DNA of 64,000 nt from Annona cherimola (Eukaryota; Streptophyta; Magnoliopsida; Magnoliales; Annonaceae): positions 52,394,008 to 52,458,007 of the forward strand of contig CM059973.1 in the NCBI GenBank assembly GCA_030490835.1, in the 5' to 3' direction. Position numbers and translations under genes: made by a program. The notes under the pieces were generated by a model, which had not been told where the DNA came from, did no database searches, and saw nothing but the letters and a program-made list of their open reading frames with translations. This document shows, piece after piece, positions 11,060 to 22,007 of this stretch; the stretch's first letter is position 1, and each line of letters opens with the position of its first letter.

Positions 11060-12521
11060 TACATCGACGGGTAGACGGGTTCGCTTCCAAACCACCACTC
11101 AATCAAGCGATCGAGCTCCAAGGTCTGAAAGCCAACCTGAAAGCTCATACTCCTCAAGAATTCCAATCAAGAAGGGGCAAGTCTTGAAAATGCCCACAAA
11201 CTACTTGAAGACCGAGCTGCAACATAGCCGCTTCTACAAACACTTCTATGAGCGAAAGGTATTCATTCCTAAGATCATAGACTTCAAATTTCTGAGCGAC
11301 TATGAGTTCGATATAGAAGAGCTGCTAGACTTCCAAGGTTGGACACAACTGTTCAAATCCGACGAAAGGATCTATCCTGATCTCACAAGACTCTTCTACT
11401 ATCTATGGGATGACACCAAGTTTTGCTCCTACGTCAAAGGCAGCGAGATGTATCTGGGTTCTATAGATAACCCAGATCAAGATGTAGCTTTAATGAGAAT
11501 AAGGAGCATTCTTCAAGTACCCTATGAAGAAGAACAACTTCCTAATGACCTAACGATGGACAAAATCTACAATGAGCTGACAAAGAGCAACAAGAACCAT
11601 ACGGGCACCAAATTCCTGCATTACATGGATCTTTCTCCCAGACTCAGGGTCATCTGTTTGCTAATCGCCCATTGTATCTTGCCAAGAGGAGGCGAAAGAA
11701 ATCAACTCAATCCACAGGAAGCAATGATCTTATGGAAACTGGTCAATAAGGTAAAGATCAGTCTTCCTAGACTCTTCCTTGAAGCCTTGGCAAGTAAAAA
11801 GGATAACCCACGAGGCGTGCTACCCTACGGTTCCTGGATCACTAAGATCCTTGAACGATTTGAGGTTGATATAGATGGGGAACCATTTGAAGTTCCCAAG
11901 ACGACAAACGCCATCAACAAGGCTTTGCTCCAACGTATGAAGATCAATCTGGAGCAGTTCAGGGATGATCGAATAAGGGAGAAACTAGGCGAGCCAGTCT
12001 GAGAACCAGAGGACGAAGCACAAGCTGAGGGGGAGCAACCTCCAGAGGCATCGCCTGCACGGCACGCATCTCCAGCATCGCACGGATCCTATACACCTCA
12101 CGGATCCGTTGCACCCAATAGAGCGCCTCCTACTTCATCACAAGAGGCGACACTCCAGAGCATAAAGGCAGAAATCTCGGCTCTACAGGAAGAAATGGGT
12201 TACCAAGAAGATCGAATGACGAGTCTTGTGACCGAGGTGTTGACAGCGATCAACGACATGCATTCCCGACAGGATCGAATCGATCGGGAATTGCGTACCA
12301 TTCGATATCATCTCGCCTCGAGCCGTCACAAGAAGCGACCCATGCCTGAACTTGATCCCTTCGAATCGGGTTCAGTTCATCGCGAGCCGTCTCCCGCACC
12401 CGTTTCCTCCTTCTACTCATCAGCTCATGTCCGTCCCATCAAACAAACTCAGTCTGTCTATCCCATTTCACAATTTCAATTCACCAAGTCTTTGGTAATT
12501 GAATCATTTTTGATAAATTGA
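11055..12521 (+). pseudogene. E2 ORF3, main part: post-pol protein, tentatively 'putative plant transposon protein' family
   Basis: This is the larger part of a third E2 gene whose first 48 codons are at 21318-21460 on the other strand; E1 and the inversion separate them. Together they form 535 codons with one in-frame TGA at 12000-12002. From 11184 the protein has motifs such as RFYKHFYERKVFIPK, YPDLTRLFYYLW and LIAHCILPRG. These resemble the capsid-like 'putative plant transposon protein' domain found in many plant retroelements; I am not certain of this match. After a Pro/Ser-rich linker, residues encoded at about 12150-12310 look like a coiled coil (LQSIKAEISALQEEM). I see no signal peptide or membrane segment, so it does not look like an envelope protein, although it sits where some Sireviruses carry an env-like gene. 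Confidence 0.7.
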
Positions 12522-12826
12522 CAAAAAGGGGGAGATAGAATAGGAATTAAGTAGAATTTTTTGTTGTATTTTTTTGTTGTTTGGGTCGGGTAGTTTGTAT
12601 TTAGAAGTTTCATTTCTTTTTCTTTACATCGTAAATTGAAAACATGAATGATATGAAACTTGTTTATGATTGAAATGTGCTTATATGAATTGAATGTTTG
12701 CTAATAATCTGTTTTCAAAGTTATGCAATGATTGCTTATACTCTGTTTTCGAAGATTATATACATGCATCTATCTTGAAAGGTATAAGCTCAATTTAGTT
12801 TTGTCAATCATCAAAAAGGGGGAGAT
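12522..12826 (+). other. E2: 3' untranslated region with two polypurine tracts
   Basis: Follows the ORF3 stop directly. ACAAAAAGGGGGAGATAG at about 12521-12538 repeats the functional tract AAAAAGGGGGAGAT at 12813-12826 that abuts the LTR. The rest is T-rich and noncoding. Doubled tracts match the pattern known for Sireviruses and that seen in E1. Confidence 0.75.
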
Positions 12827-14488
12827 TGTTGGAAACAATACTTCAAAACAAAGTAAAATTGACCAAAGATTAAGTTTTGATGATTAACAACAACTAACTT
12901 GAGTATATTTAAAGGACTAATGAGTTTGCCATTTGTTTTAAGGAACTTAAGTAGCCAAGTCGATCCCCAAGTCGACTTGGACTTCGACTTAGGGTGAAGT
13001 CGATCCCAAAGTCGACTTAACTATCGACTTGAGAAAGAACCTCAAAGGAAAAATCAACTTGCAGGTGAAGTCGCATCCCAAGTCGATTCCACATGTGACT
13101 TGGGAAGCCAAGTCGCAAACGAAGTCGACCTCGCTATCGACTTCAAACATGAAAAACTGTCCAGAGCTGAATGTTGGGGCACGAAGCTGCCCAAGTCGCA
13201 GGCCAAGTCGACTCCATGTGCGACTTGGCTGAAGTCGCAGACAAAGTCGACTTCATCCGCGACTTGAGAAGTTCAGACTTCAGAGATGCAGTTTCAACGC
13301 CTATTCAAAGAATCTCTCACTCAAGTTCAAAGTAAAGATTCAAGATGGAGATCAAATCAAGTCTATCAAGTCTTAAAGACCAACTGAGTCAAATGTAAAG
13401 CAAGGCGCATGATTCGAAACTCAAGCTCTCCTAAGAATCATCAAGGAAACAAGCCAAGCAAGATAGAGGAAGATCAAATGAAGAACAAAGCATACTTTGA
13501 CGAAGACTAAGTCAAGTCGCAACCCAAGTCGACTCCATGATCGACTTGAGTTGAAGTCGGAAGCCAAAGTCGACTCAAGACTCAGACTTGGAACCTGACA
13601 AGGTGAAGTCGCACCCGAAGTCGACTTCACCTGCGACTTGGGTCAAGTTGATGCCCAAGTCGACCATGACTGAAACTTGAAGTTGCGACGGAGAAGCGAA
13701 GTCTCACCCGAAGTCGACTCCATCTGCGACTTGGGCGAAGTCGCATCCGAAGTCGACTCCACATGCGACTTGGGTCGCAACGGTCGGAATTTATTCGAAC
13801 GTTGGCGCATTAAATGCGCGCCACCTACCCTCTAACGTTCGGATACCCTCCAAAACTATAAAAGGGATTCATGGTGGACGAGGAAAGTAGCTGAGAATCA
13901 TTAAGTGTGCATAACTACCATCTACAAGAGCTTTAAAGAGATCAAGCCAATTAAAGAGGAAGAACTTTGCTTCAAACTGCAAGAGCTCAACTACTGATCA
14001 TTCAAAGCCAATTCAACAAGTTCTTCTCTGCGCCAAACTGTTTCTACACACCTGTAAAGTGTAGTTTTCTTTTTGTTTCTTTTGTATGTGTTAAACTTGA
14101 TTTAGTTTGAGGAACTAAGATCAAGTGCAAGCAAAGTAGTGTGTGATTGGAGTGTAACTCATCACCTACTTGTGCTGTGATTTGTTGATGCCTCCTAGAG
14201 CTGGAATCTAGAAGAGAGCAGTGGCTCTAATTGTATTAAGAGAATACAATAGTGGAACCCAAGTCACAAGGAGTGTGAGCTTGGAAGAGTGGAGTAGGGA
14301 GGTTGCCCGAACCACTATAAAAATCCTGTGTGTTTGATTTATATTCCTGCTCTCTACATTATATTATTTTCCATTTCATTTCTTCATTAAGGGGACTAGA
14401 TTAGTCCGGGGTTAAGTTTCTGTTATAAATTTTAAATACCCAATTCACCCCTCCCCTCTTGGGTTTTGCCATCAACTCGGGACCAACA
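12827..14488 (+). mobile_element. E2: 3' LTR (1662 bp)
   Basis: Starts TGTTGGAAACAATAC and ends CCAACA. The partner 5' LTR is 26945-28606 on the minus strand, also 1662 bp, with few differences. It has GTCGAC arrays at about 12955-13265 and 13510-13770. Its front half differs from the E1 LTR but the promoter region and last 150 bp are similar, so E1 and E2 are related subfamilies. CCAAG follows at 14489-14493, and CTTGG follows the other LTR at 28607-28611: the target-site duplication of E2 in E3. Confidence 0.93.
13857..13865 (+). promoter_or_regulatory. TATA box of E2 3' LTR
   Basis: TATAAAAGG about 1030 bp into the LTR, downstream of the same GCGCATTAAATGCGC inverted repeat seen in E1. 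The partner on the minus strand is at 27568-27576. Confidence 0.65.
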
Positions 14489-14955
14489 CCAAGAAACGAA
14501 ATGTAGGAAAAGAAAGAATTAAGAAAACAATGACAAGAGAAACGAAATCAAGGTGTAATAGGATATGTTCCCCAATTTGGGGGAATTGTCACAACTGTCA
14601 CTTTGGAGGATGTTTAAAGGGTTCAAATAAATGTTATAAATGTGGTCAAGCGGGTCATGTGGTGAGAAATTGTAAAAATAGTGAGATATGGGAGAAACAA
14701 TGTTTCAATTGTGGACATGTAGGACATATTGCCTTGAAATGCCCAAACAAGGTACAAAGAGCACCCGGACTTGGAAGATTGAAGCAACAAAAGATAGCTA
14801 CAAAGGCAAAACGGCAGGAAAACTCTACAAAGTTAGTGCAAATGCATGCATCGACTTACGATGAGTCACAAAAGCAGGAGGAAAAGAGGGTGACAGGTAT
14901 GATTTATATTTTAAGAAATTTTATAGTAATATCGATTGAATTTGGTGTTACTTAG
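14489..14955 (+). pseudogene. E3: gag remnant with two zinc knuckles
   Basis: An open stretch (ATG at 14530, stop at 14953-14955) encodes two CCHC zinc knuckles: CYKCGQAGHVVRNC and CFNCGHVGHIALKC, preceded by a partial CHNC motif. Such knuckles bind RNA in the nucleocapsid part of gypsy gag. Directly after the knuckles normal elements have protease, but the frame ends in a weak, broken remnant. The gag N-terminus of the same element is on the other side of E2 (28775-29092). The central capsid part is missing from both pieces, so E3 has a large internal deletion. Confidence 0.8.
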
Positions 14956-15396
14956 TCAATTATAGTATACCGACATGTAATCATTCATGCACTGCTAGTA
15001 AAAAAAGGATGGATAATATCATTATGTGGAATTTTCTATTTATATGATGGTAAATATTAAGTGAAAATGAAGGACACGTTGGATATGCGAGCCATGCCCC
15101 ACAGGTCTGAAATGGATGGAGGAGAGGAAGTAAGCCTCAGAATTGGTCAGTAAAACGACCAAAAAAAGAAAAAAAAGGAGAAATAGACTGGCACTAAGTG
15201 GGTCACAAGGATAGTGGAGAAAAGTATAAGTGGTCTGTCAAGGTATACCCAGCCTAAAATTGGCATAAAAGGTATATGAATTATAAGTGATATAAGTATG
15301 GGAAGAAGATGGTGCACTAGCTCATAAAATAGCCATTGTCAATTATTTAAAGAATAGACAGTTTCGGGACGAAACCTGTTATAAGGGGGGGAGGAT
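14956..15396 (+). other. E3: collapsed pol region and polypurine tract
   Basis: No protease, reverse transcriptase, RNase H or integrase can be read here. The only trace of pol is its very end, TTTCGGGACGAAACC at about 15362-15376, which is also found at the end of E5 pol (about 1455-1472). The polypurine tract AAGGGGGGGAGGAT (15383-15396) abuts the LTR. E3 is therefore a large-deletion derivative that would have relied on proteins from relatives. Confidence 0.75.
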
Positions 15397-16364
15397 TGTG
15401 GAACCCCAACCTAAGTAGGATTCAATATATGCATTGAATATTTACATGTGATTTATAAGTGAATTTATTGAATTATGAATAATTTTGTGATTTTGCTAAA
15501 CTATGATAATTAGGGCTAAGGATTAGCAATGATGATTCGAGTGATCATTATAAGCTAATGTGGGACAAAGGGATTAGAATAATTTGATGGTGATTAAAAT
15601 ACACCAATACATCAGGAATAATCATTTTAGATTATTTGATATGGAATATGAGAATTTAAAAGGATAATTGTCAAGTTAGTAAAGAAAACCCTAGAAAATT
15701 CATAACTTGTTGCCTATAAGGCGGATTAATATAAAAATTGAGATGGAGGCACATAATTTCGTGCTTAATCACATGGGAAAGATATATTATGAAAATTTTG
15801 ATGATAATTGATCATCACCGTCCAAAATTTAAAACGATCATAACTTGAGCTAGAAAAGTCGGATTGAGATGAAATTTGAAATAGACGGTTAAAATTATGA
15901 AATCAAGGTTTTGGAAGGATTTGATCATGCAAATGATTAAGGGATTAAGCTTGCACGAAATTCTGATTAGAGATTTTGACTTTTTAAACTAAAAAGTAAA
16001 TAACATTTATGATGGAAATGAGTAAAATAATCTAATGCATAAAGACAAATTTGAGGTGTCAAGAGGGGGTAATTTGTAGGGTATTATGTAAATTACTAAA
16101 AATAAGAAAATCCCTGCAATTATCTCTTAATTAAATGCATAATTAAATGGTGCAAAAGGAGCATGGAATAGGTGATAGCTATGGAAATCTAAGCAGCCCC
16201 TAAAGTGGATTTTGTGAAATATTTTTATAATAAAATAAATACATAAAGTCAACTATGAGTTAATGAGGATAATTTTGGATTAAATGAAAGTGAAATTCGG
16301 ATCTAAAAGGGTAGATCTGGAACGTTGAATGGGAAAAGCAAAAATGGACAGCTTGGATTGATTC
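15397..16364 (+). mobile_element. E3: 3' LTR, proximal 968 bp (inverted piece)
   Basis: Starts TGTGGAACCCCAACC and matches, in reverse complement, 36733-37699 of the E3 5' LTR. It stops at the inversion breakpoint, after GGATTGATTC, where E1 pol begins. With 3490-7626 it makes an LTR of about 5.1 kb. No gene is seen in it. Confidence 0.92.
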
Positions 16365-17820
16365 CTATAACTTGCTCAATTGGATGTGCATGATTGAATT
16401 TTAAATCAGTTGGAGGTTTATAGGAATTGTTACCTTCACTTACCCTTTCCTCCATAGAATCTTCTTGCTTTTCCACATGCAGTTTTTCAAGATTGCTTGT
16501 AATCTCATCTGCATCACTTAAATCATCTCTTCTTTTGAAGCATGTGTTAGTTTCATCAAAAATAACATGTATGGATTCTTCTACAACTTGGTTTCGTTTA
16601 TTGAAAACTCTATATGCTTTGCTATTTGATGAATAACCAAGAAATATTGCTTCATCACTTTTAGCATCAAGTTTTCCCAAGTTGGTTTTTCCATTGTTCA
16701 GAACATAACATGTGCATCCAAAAGCATGAAAATAAGATATGTTTGGTTTCCTTCCTTTCCATAGCTCATATGGGGTCTTTTTCAAGATAGCTCTAATGGT
16801 AACACGGTTTAATACATGACAAGCTGTACTTACAGCTTCACCCCAAAATTTCTTGGATAATTTGCTCTCATTTATCATTGTTCTAGCCATCTCTTGTATA
16901 GTTCTGTTTTTCCTTTCAACAACTCCATTTTGTTGTGGAGTCCTTGGTGCAGAAAATGTGTGATGAATTCCTTTTTCATTACATAATTCTATGAATCGTT
17001 TGTTCTCAAATTCACCACCATGGTCACTTCTTATAGACATAATAGTACTTTGTTTTTCATTTTCCACCAAGTTTACAAAAGTTGAAAACATAGAGAAGGC
17101 TTCATCTTTGCTAGCTAAGAGAATTATCCATGTGAATCTTGAAAAGTCATCTACAATAACAAATACATATTTCTTTCCACCAATGGTTAAAATGTCGGAT
17201 GGTCCATATAGATCCATGTGTAGCAATTCAAGTGGCCTTGTGGTGGAAATCTCCTTTTTGGTAGAAAAAGACATCTTTGGTTGTTTAGATAATTGACATG
17301 CCTTGCAAATTTTGTCTTTGTCATATTTCAACTTTGGCAAGCCTTCTACCAAACTCTTTTTCCATAGGGTCTTTATGTTTGACATATTCACATGTCCAAG
17401 TCTTTTATGCCAAACCCATGGATCATTTTCAATGGCCATTAGACATTGACCATCTAGTTCATCAAGTGAAACCAAATATACATTTCCATGTCTTTTTCCA
17501 CTAAACATGATATGCTCACCATCAAATACATTGCATATAGATGATTCAAACACAACCTTATGTCCTTTATCACATAATTGGCTAATGCTCATTAAGTTAT
17601 GCTTGAGTCCTTCAACAAACAAAACATCCTCCATGCATGCATTTGAGCTACTGTAAATGTTTCCTTTACCTTTAATTTTACCTTTCTCATTATTACCAAA
17701 GGCAACCGTTCCGTCGTTGCAAGGCTTAAGTTTGTGAAATAGTCTTCTTTCTCCAGTCATATGCCTTGAGCAACCACTGTCCATGAACCATATGTTGTTT
17801 GCCTTTACCTTTAAACAAAT
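16365..17820 (-). pseudogene. E1: 5' half of copia pol (protease, integrase), cut by inversion
   Basis: Reads open from the gag junction to the breakpoint. It has the aspartic protease motif [11 protein letters not shown] (first ATG in frame at 17784), the GAG-pre-integrase zinc finger (WHKRLGH, CKACQ), and the integrase core with [17 protein letters not shown] and GVVERKNR, giving the D,D-35-E triad. It stops at IEQVIG; the next residues of the same protein are at 7627 on the other strand. Translation here would run on into E3 LTR sequence to about 16303. Confidence 0.92.
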
Positions 17821-17857
17821 CTGAAAAATAAACAGGTAAATCTCATCTCTTTGGTAC
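17821..17857 (-). promoter_or_regulatory. E1: gag-pol junction, splice-like 37-nt tract
   Basis: On the minus strand the 37 nt run from GTACCAA to a pyrimidine-rich end TTATTTTTCAG. They contain the gag stop. Removing them would join gag (..KW) to pol (ICLKVKANN) in one frame. The same holds for E2 (38 nt, 25071-25108) and E4 (40 nt, 62732-62771). Whether it is spliced is unknown; 37-40 nt is shorter than usual plant introns. Confidence 0.4.
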
Positions 17858-19698
17858 CCATTTTATGGGTCCATTTGGGTTAGTAAAATGATTCAATCTT
17901 TGTAATTCTAACTTAGAAAGCCCAAATTTTGTGTTCCTTGGAACCCAAACTAGCTTTGCACCATGGTCATATAACTTCTTGAAGTTACACTTGTAAGCTT
18001 TATGACCCATTTTATTACAGAAATTGCAGGCCATTGATAGTCTAGGACTAGGCCTCCAATTGCATTTTGGTTCAAAAGTTGGTCTTTTAATCCACATAAC
18101 ATTTTTTTTTGTGGCTTATAAATTGGTGCAGTTTTAGCTTGATATTTTCCAAGTTTTGGCACATTTGATTTGCCACTTTCTTTTTGCTCAAATGTATTGT
18201 ACCCAAGACCTCTTTTATCCTTTTGTGAGGTCATGTTCAGAAACATCTTCACACTTTCTCCTGGATTAGAGAACTTTCCTAATTATTCATTTAATGATTT
18301 GTTCTCCTTTTTCAATTTTTCTGCCTCTTTCAACAGTGATTCATTTTCTTCTTTCAGTTTTGCTGATTTTTCAGCTAGTTTTCCATTTTCAACAATAACA
18401 AAGTTGCACTTTTGTCTCTTTAATGACAGCTTGTTTCCTAGCCTCTTAATTTCCTCATATAATGAATCATAAGCAATTTGTAGTTCTTCTAATTCAGCAC
18501 ATTTGAGGCAATCATGAAAAGAAGAATAACTTGATTGAGAATAGCAAGGTTTGGAAGTTACCTCTTCATTACTTGTGCATTTTGTTGAGGTAGATTGTTC
18601 TTCCAAAACTTCCGTTGTGTTTAGACATAGCAAGTCTTCTTCTTCTTGTTCGATTCGTGCCATGCAGCAAATTCTCGCACAGTTGGCTGCATCATTGTCG
18701 TCGGTTGAGGAACTGCATGTTGATGAAGTCTCCTCGTTGACGAACATGCCTCTTCCTCATGGCCTTTGGAATTTTCTGCTTTCATGGCTCTCCTTTGGCC
18801 TTTCTTCCGGTGTAGGACATTGAGCTTGCATATGTCCTACGCCTCCGCATCTGTAGCATTTTGTAACCTCCTTCTTCTTCTCTCTTTGTGGTCTTTCTTT
18901 GAAGTCTTTGAAGTTCTTTTCTTTTCTCACAAATTTTCGAAACTTGTGAGTAAGAAGTGCGATATCTTCATCACCATTATTAGACGAGGAGGTAGATTCT
19001 TCAGATTTGCGTGCAACTTTTAATGCAATGATTTTCTTGCCTCTATGATTCTCTTCGTTTCTTCTCTTAATTAGCTCATGTGACATTAATGAGCTAATTA
19101 GATCTTCTAGCTTTAGGGTGTTGAGGTCTTTGGCTTCTTCAATAGCTGTAATCTTTGGAGTCCATGAATCCGGTAGAGCTCTTAGTATCTTCATAACCTG
19201 CTCGGATTCAGAAATAGCCTTTCCAAGACCTTTCAAAGCATTAGTAATCTTGGAAAATCTTGCAAACATTTCAGAAATATTTTCTGTATCTAGCATTCTA
19301 AAGCTTTCCAACTCTCCTATCAGAATATTTCTTCTAGTCCCTTGGACTTGAGAAGTTCCTTCATAAATAGATGTTAGAGTATCACATATTTCTTTAGCGG
19401 TTAGACAAGATGATACTCTATCATATTCGGAGGCCGTAAGAGCACAAAATAAAGAGTTCATAGCCTTAGCATTGCTCTTGACGGTTCTTACTTCCTCTTC
19501 GGTCCACTTGGAAGCTCTTTCATCTATAGGCAAAGTTATTCCATCTTGGATAGCAATCCAAGAGTCCATATCGGTAGCCATGATGAGTTGCTTCATACGA
19601 AGCTTCCAATAACCAAAGTTGTTCCCATCAAACAATGGTGGCCTAGTGAATGATTGGCCCTCAGCAAAAGCGGGAACGAGAATCGATTGGGATGCCAT
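17843..19698 (-). pseudogene. E1: Sirevirus gag, broken
   Basis: Starts at ATG 19698 (MASQS...), the start shared with E2. The front part is a copia-type capsid (FGYWKLRMKQLI, SLFCALTASEYDRVSS, ITNALKGLG, PDSWTPKITAIEEA), followed by zinc knuckle CYRCGGVGHMQAQC. After a nonsense codon at 18757-18759 comes a coiled-coil-like stretch (LKEENESLLKEAEKLKKENKS), a second nonsense codon at 18283-18285, a frameshift in an A-run near 18100, then a second knuckle CNFCNKMGHKAYKC and the end KWVPKR at 17843. Two knuckles and a long gag C-terminus are Sirevirus-like. Confidence 0.9.
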
Positions 19699-19729
19699 AT
19701 CAATAGATCTCTTTGGTTTAACTCAAAGA

Positions 19730-19744
19730 CCTGCTCTGATACCA
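19730..19744 (-). other. E1: primer binding site (initiator tRNA-Met)
   Basis: The minus strand reads TGGTATCAGAGCAGG two bases after the LTR. This is the usual copia site complementary to the 3' end of initiator tRNA-Met, where minus-strand DNA synthesis starts. Confidence 0.9.
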
Positions 19745-19746
19745 CT

Positions 19747-21317
19747 TGTTGGTCCCGAGTTTGATGGCAAAACCCAAGAGGGGAGGGGTGAATTGGGTAT
19801 TTAAAAATTTATAACTTAAACAGAAACTTAACCCCGGATTAATCCAGTCCCCTTAATGAAGAATCGAAATGGAAAGCAATATAATGTAGAGAGCAGATAA
19901 ATAAATCAAACACACAAGATTTTTATAGTGGTTCGGGCAACCTCCCTACTCCACTCTTCCAAGCTCACACTCCTTGTGACTTGGGTTCCACTATTGTATT
20001 CTCTCAATACAATTAGAGTCACTGCTCTCTTCTAGATTCTAGCTCTAGGGGGCACATAACACACTGCTCAAGTAGGTAATGAGTCTCACTCCAATCACAC
20101 ACTACTTAGCATACACTTGATCCTAGTTCCTCAAACTAGATCAAGTTCAATCACAAATAAATGAAACAACAAAGAAATCTACACTTTACAGATGTGTAGC
20201 AACAATTAGGCGCAGAGAAGAACTTGTTGTAATGGCTTTGAAGATTCTGAAATATAGCTCTTGCAACTTGAAGTGAAGTTCTTCCTCTTTGAATGGCTTG
20301 ATCTCTTTAGAGCTCTTGAATATAGTAGTTATGCACTCTTAATGATTCTCAGCTACTTCCCTCGTCCACCATGAATGCTATTTATAATTTTGGAGGGAAT
20401 CCGAACGTTAGAAGGTAGGTGGCGCGCATTTAATGCGCCAACGTTCGAATAAATTCCGACCGTTGCGACCCAAGTCGCATGTGGAGTCGACTTGGCCTGC
20501 GACTTGGCTTCCAAGTCGCACCTGGAGTCGACCTCGTGTGCGACTCCAGTTCTTCAGATTTCCAAGTCCGAGTCTGGGTCGATTTGGCCTTCAGTCCTCA
20601 ACTCAAGTCGATCCTGGAGTCGACTTGGGTTGCGACTTGGCGTGGTCTTTTGCAAGAACACCTTGATCTTCTTGAACTGTCTTGAACTTTGTTAAATTGG
20701 TCTTCATGACTTGGATATTTCTTCATTTGGAATAAGCTTGAAGATTTAGCTTTGGACTTGATAGACTTGATTTGAATTTTGAATATGAATCTTAGCTTTT
20801 GATCTTCAAGAAACTTCAGTTGCTTTTTGAGAATGAACTTTGCATCTTATTTGGATTTGATAAATTCCAAATGGATCCTTGGAATAAGATTGAAACTTCA
20901 ATCTTCAAGTCTGAACTCCTCAAGTCGAAGTTGGAGTCGACCTCGTCTGCGACTTCGCCTAAGTCGCACCTGGAGTCGACTTCGCCTGCGACTTCGTCAT
21001 GTCCGTTTCCTCTTTTTCAATTCTGGATGCTTGAAGTCGATGCTGGAGTCGACTTCGTCTGCGACTTGGTTTCCTAAGTCGCACCTGGAGTCGACTTGGC
21101 CTGCGACTTCACTTGTTCTTCTCCCATTTTCAACTCTGGATGCTTGAAGTCGATCTTGGAGTCGACTTGGTATACGACTTGGCTTCCATACTTGATTTTC
21201 TTCAAATGAATATTCCTTAAACATTTCCACAAACTTGTTAGTAGCCAAGACTTACTCAAATTGATTTGTTTAATCATCAAAATATAGATTTAGCTAGTTT
21301 TCCACATATTTCCAACA
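19747..21317 (-). mobile_element. E1: 5' LTR (1571 bp)
   Basis: Reverse-complement partner of 9484-11054 with equal length and the TGTTGG/CCAACA ends. It contains the GTCGAC arrays (about 20465-20645 and 20925-21190), the inverted repeat near 20420 and a TATA box on the minus strand at 20378-20386. Outside it lies GAGGG (21318-21322), the E1 target-site duplication. Confidence 0.93.
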
Positions 21318-21460
21318 GAGGGTTCTTCTCCAGCCCTTTTTGCCGATGTCCTCTGTCTTCTAGGGACATCTTCTTCAGTGGTAGATTGGGAAGGTCTGGG
21401 CACAGGCCTTTGGGTTGGCTTTTTGACTGCTAGCTTTGGAAGTCTTGGTTTTGGGGCCAT
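21318..21460 (-). pseudogene. E2 ORF3, first 48 codons
   Basis: ATG at 21460 starts a basic, proline-rich head (MAPKPRLPKLAVKKP, later RRQRTSAKRAGEEP) that reads without a stop to the E1 insertion point. It continues in the same frame at 11055 on the other strand. The ATG follows a long CT-rich leader, typical of a plant mRNA 5' leader. No known domain is seen in this head; it may be a nuclear or nucleic-acid-binding tail. Confidence 0.75.
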
Positions 21461-22007
21461 TGATTTGGTTTGGAGTTGGAAACTGAGAGATAGGATTTGG
21501 GATTTGGGAGTTTTAGGAGAGAGTAGTTGAGGGAGAGAGATATGTGAGAGAAGTTGAGAAAGTTGGTTTGGAAAAGAAAGAAAGAGATGAGGAGCTGCCG
21601 GAAATGGCTTGCCGGAGGAGGAGATTTTCGGAAATGGAAAGAGTTGGCCGGAGAAGAAATCGCTGGAGCCGAGAAGGAAAACAGGGTTGTCGGAAGTAGG
21701 AAAGAGAGAAAAAGTGGGAAAATGAGAAAGAAGAATAGGAAAGAAAAGAAAAAGAATAGAGAGAGGAATCCGGACAGTCGCGCGCTCGCAGAGTCGACTT
21801 GCCCTAGGCGAAGTCGACTTCGGTCCCTCGGAGTCGACTTCGCCTTCGAGCGGAGTCGACTTCGACCCTGTGGAGTCGACTTCGCTGTTGAAGCGGAGTC
21901 GACTTCACTTTCCCAAGTCGACTTGGCGAAGTCGACTTGGCTCCCATGGAGTCGACTTGACCCATTGACTTGCCTTTTTCAAATTTCAGTTTCTTGTTTA
22001 ATTTTTC
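21461..22007 (-). other. E2: pol-ORF3 spacer with GTCGAC array and CT-rich leader
   Basis: Between the pol stop (22008) and the ORF3 ATG (21460). The part at about 21780-21965 has about eight GTCGAC cores in irregular repeats like those in the LTRs; the part at about 21465-21775 (minus strand) is rich in CT runs (TCTCTCTCC). A plus-strand frame of 162 codons across this stretch is only the shadow of the repeat. The layout could be an internal promoter and leader for ORF3. Confidence 0.6.

Larger units (their letters stand above)
7627..16364. other. Inverted 8.7-kb segment
   Basis: At 7626/7627 the E3 LTR is joined to the middle of the E1 pol gene; at 16364/16365 the complementary halves of the same two sequences are joined. 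Inverting 7627-16364 rebuilds an E3 LTR of about 5.1 kb, a collinear E1 copia element with matching 1571-bp LTRs, and an E2 element with matching 1662-bp LTRs. Each of the three then has a correctly placed 5-bp duplication. The junctions share only a few bases (ATTCC at 16361-16365; A or GA at 7625-7626), and about 10 bp of E1 appears lost relative to E2. Confidence 0.92.

Noticed and set aside
11184..12002. Envelope gene of a Sirevirus
   Set aside because: The position fits, but no signal peptide, membrane segment or coat motif is visible in either part of ORF3.
12003..12521. A separate short gene after the 11184-12002 frame
   Set aside because: It continues the same frame after a single TGA, so it is the C-terminus of ORF3.
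7627..21317. Two separate truncated copia elements on opposite strands
   Set aside because: The halves fit end to end at the same pol position, have LTRs of equal length and share a CCCTC duplication. One element plus an inversion explains everything with fewer events.
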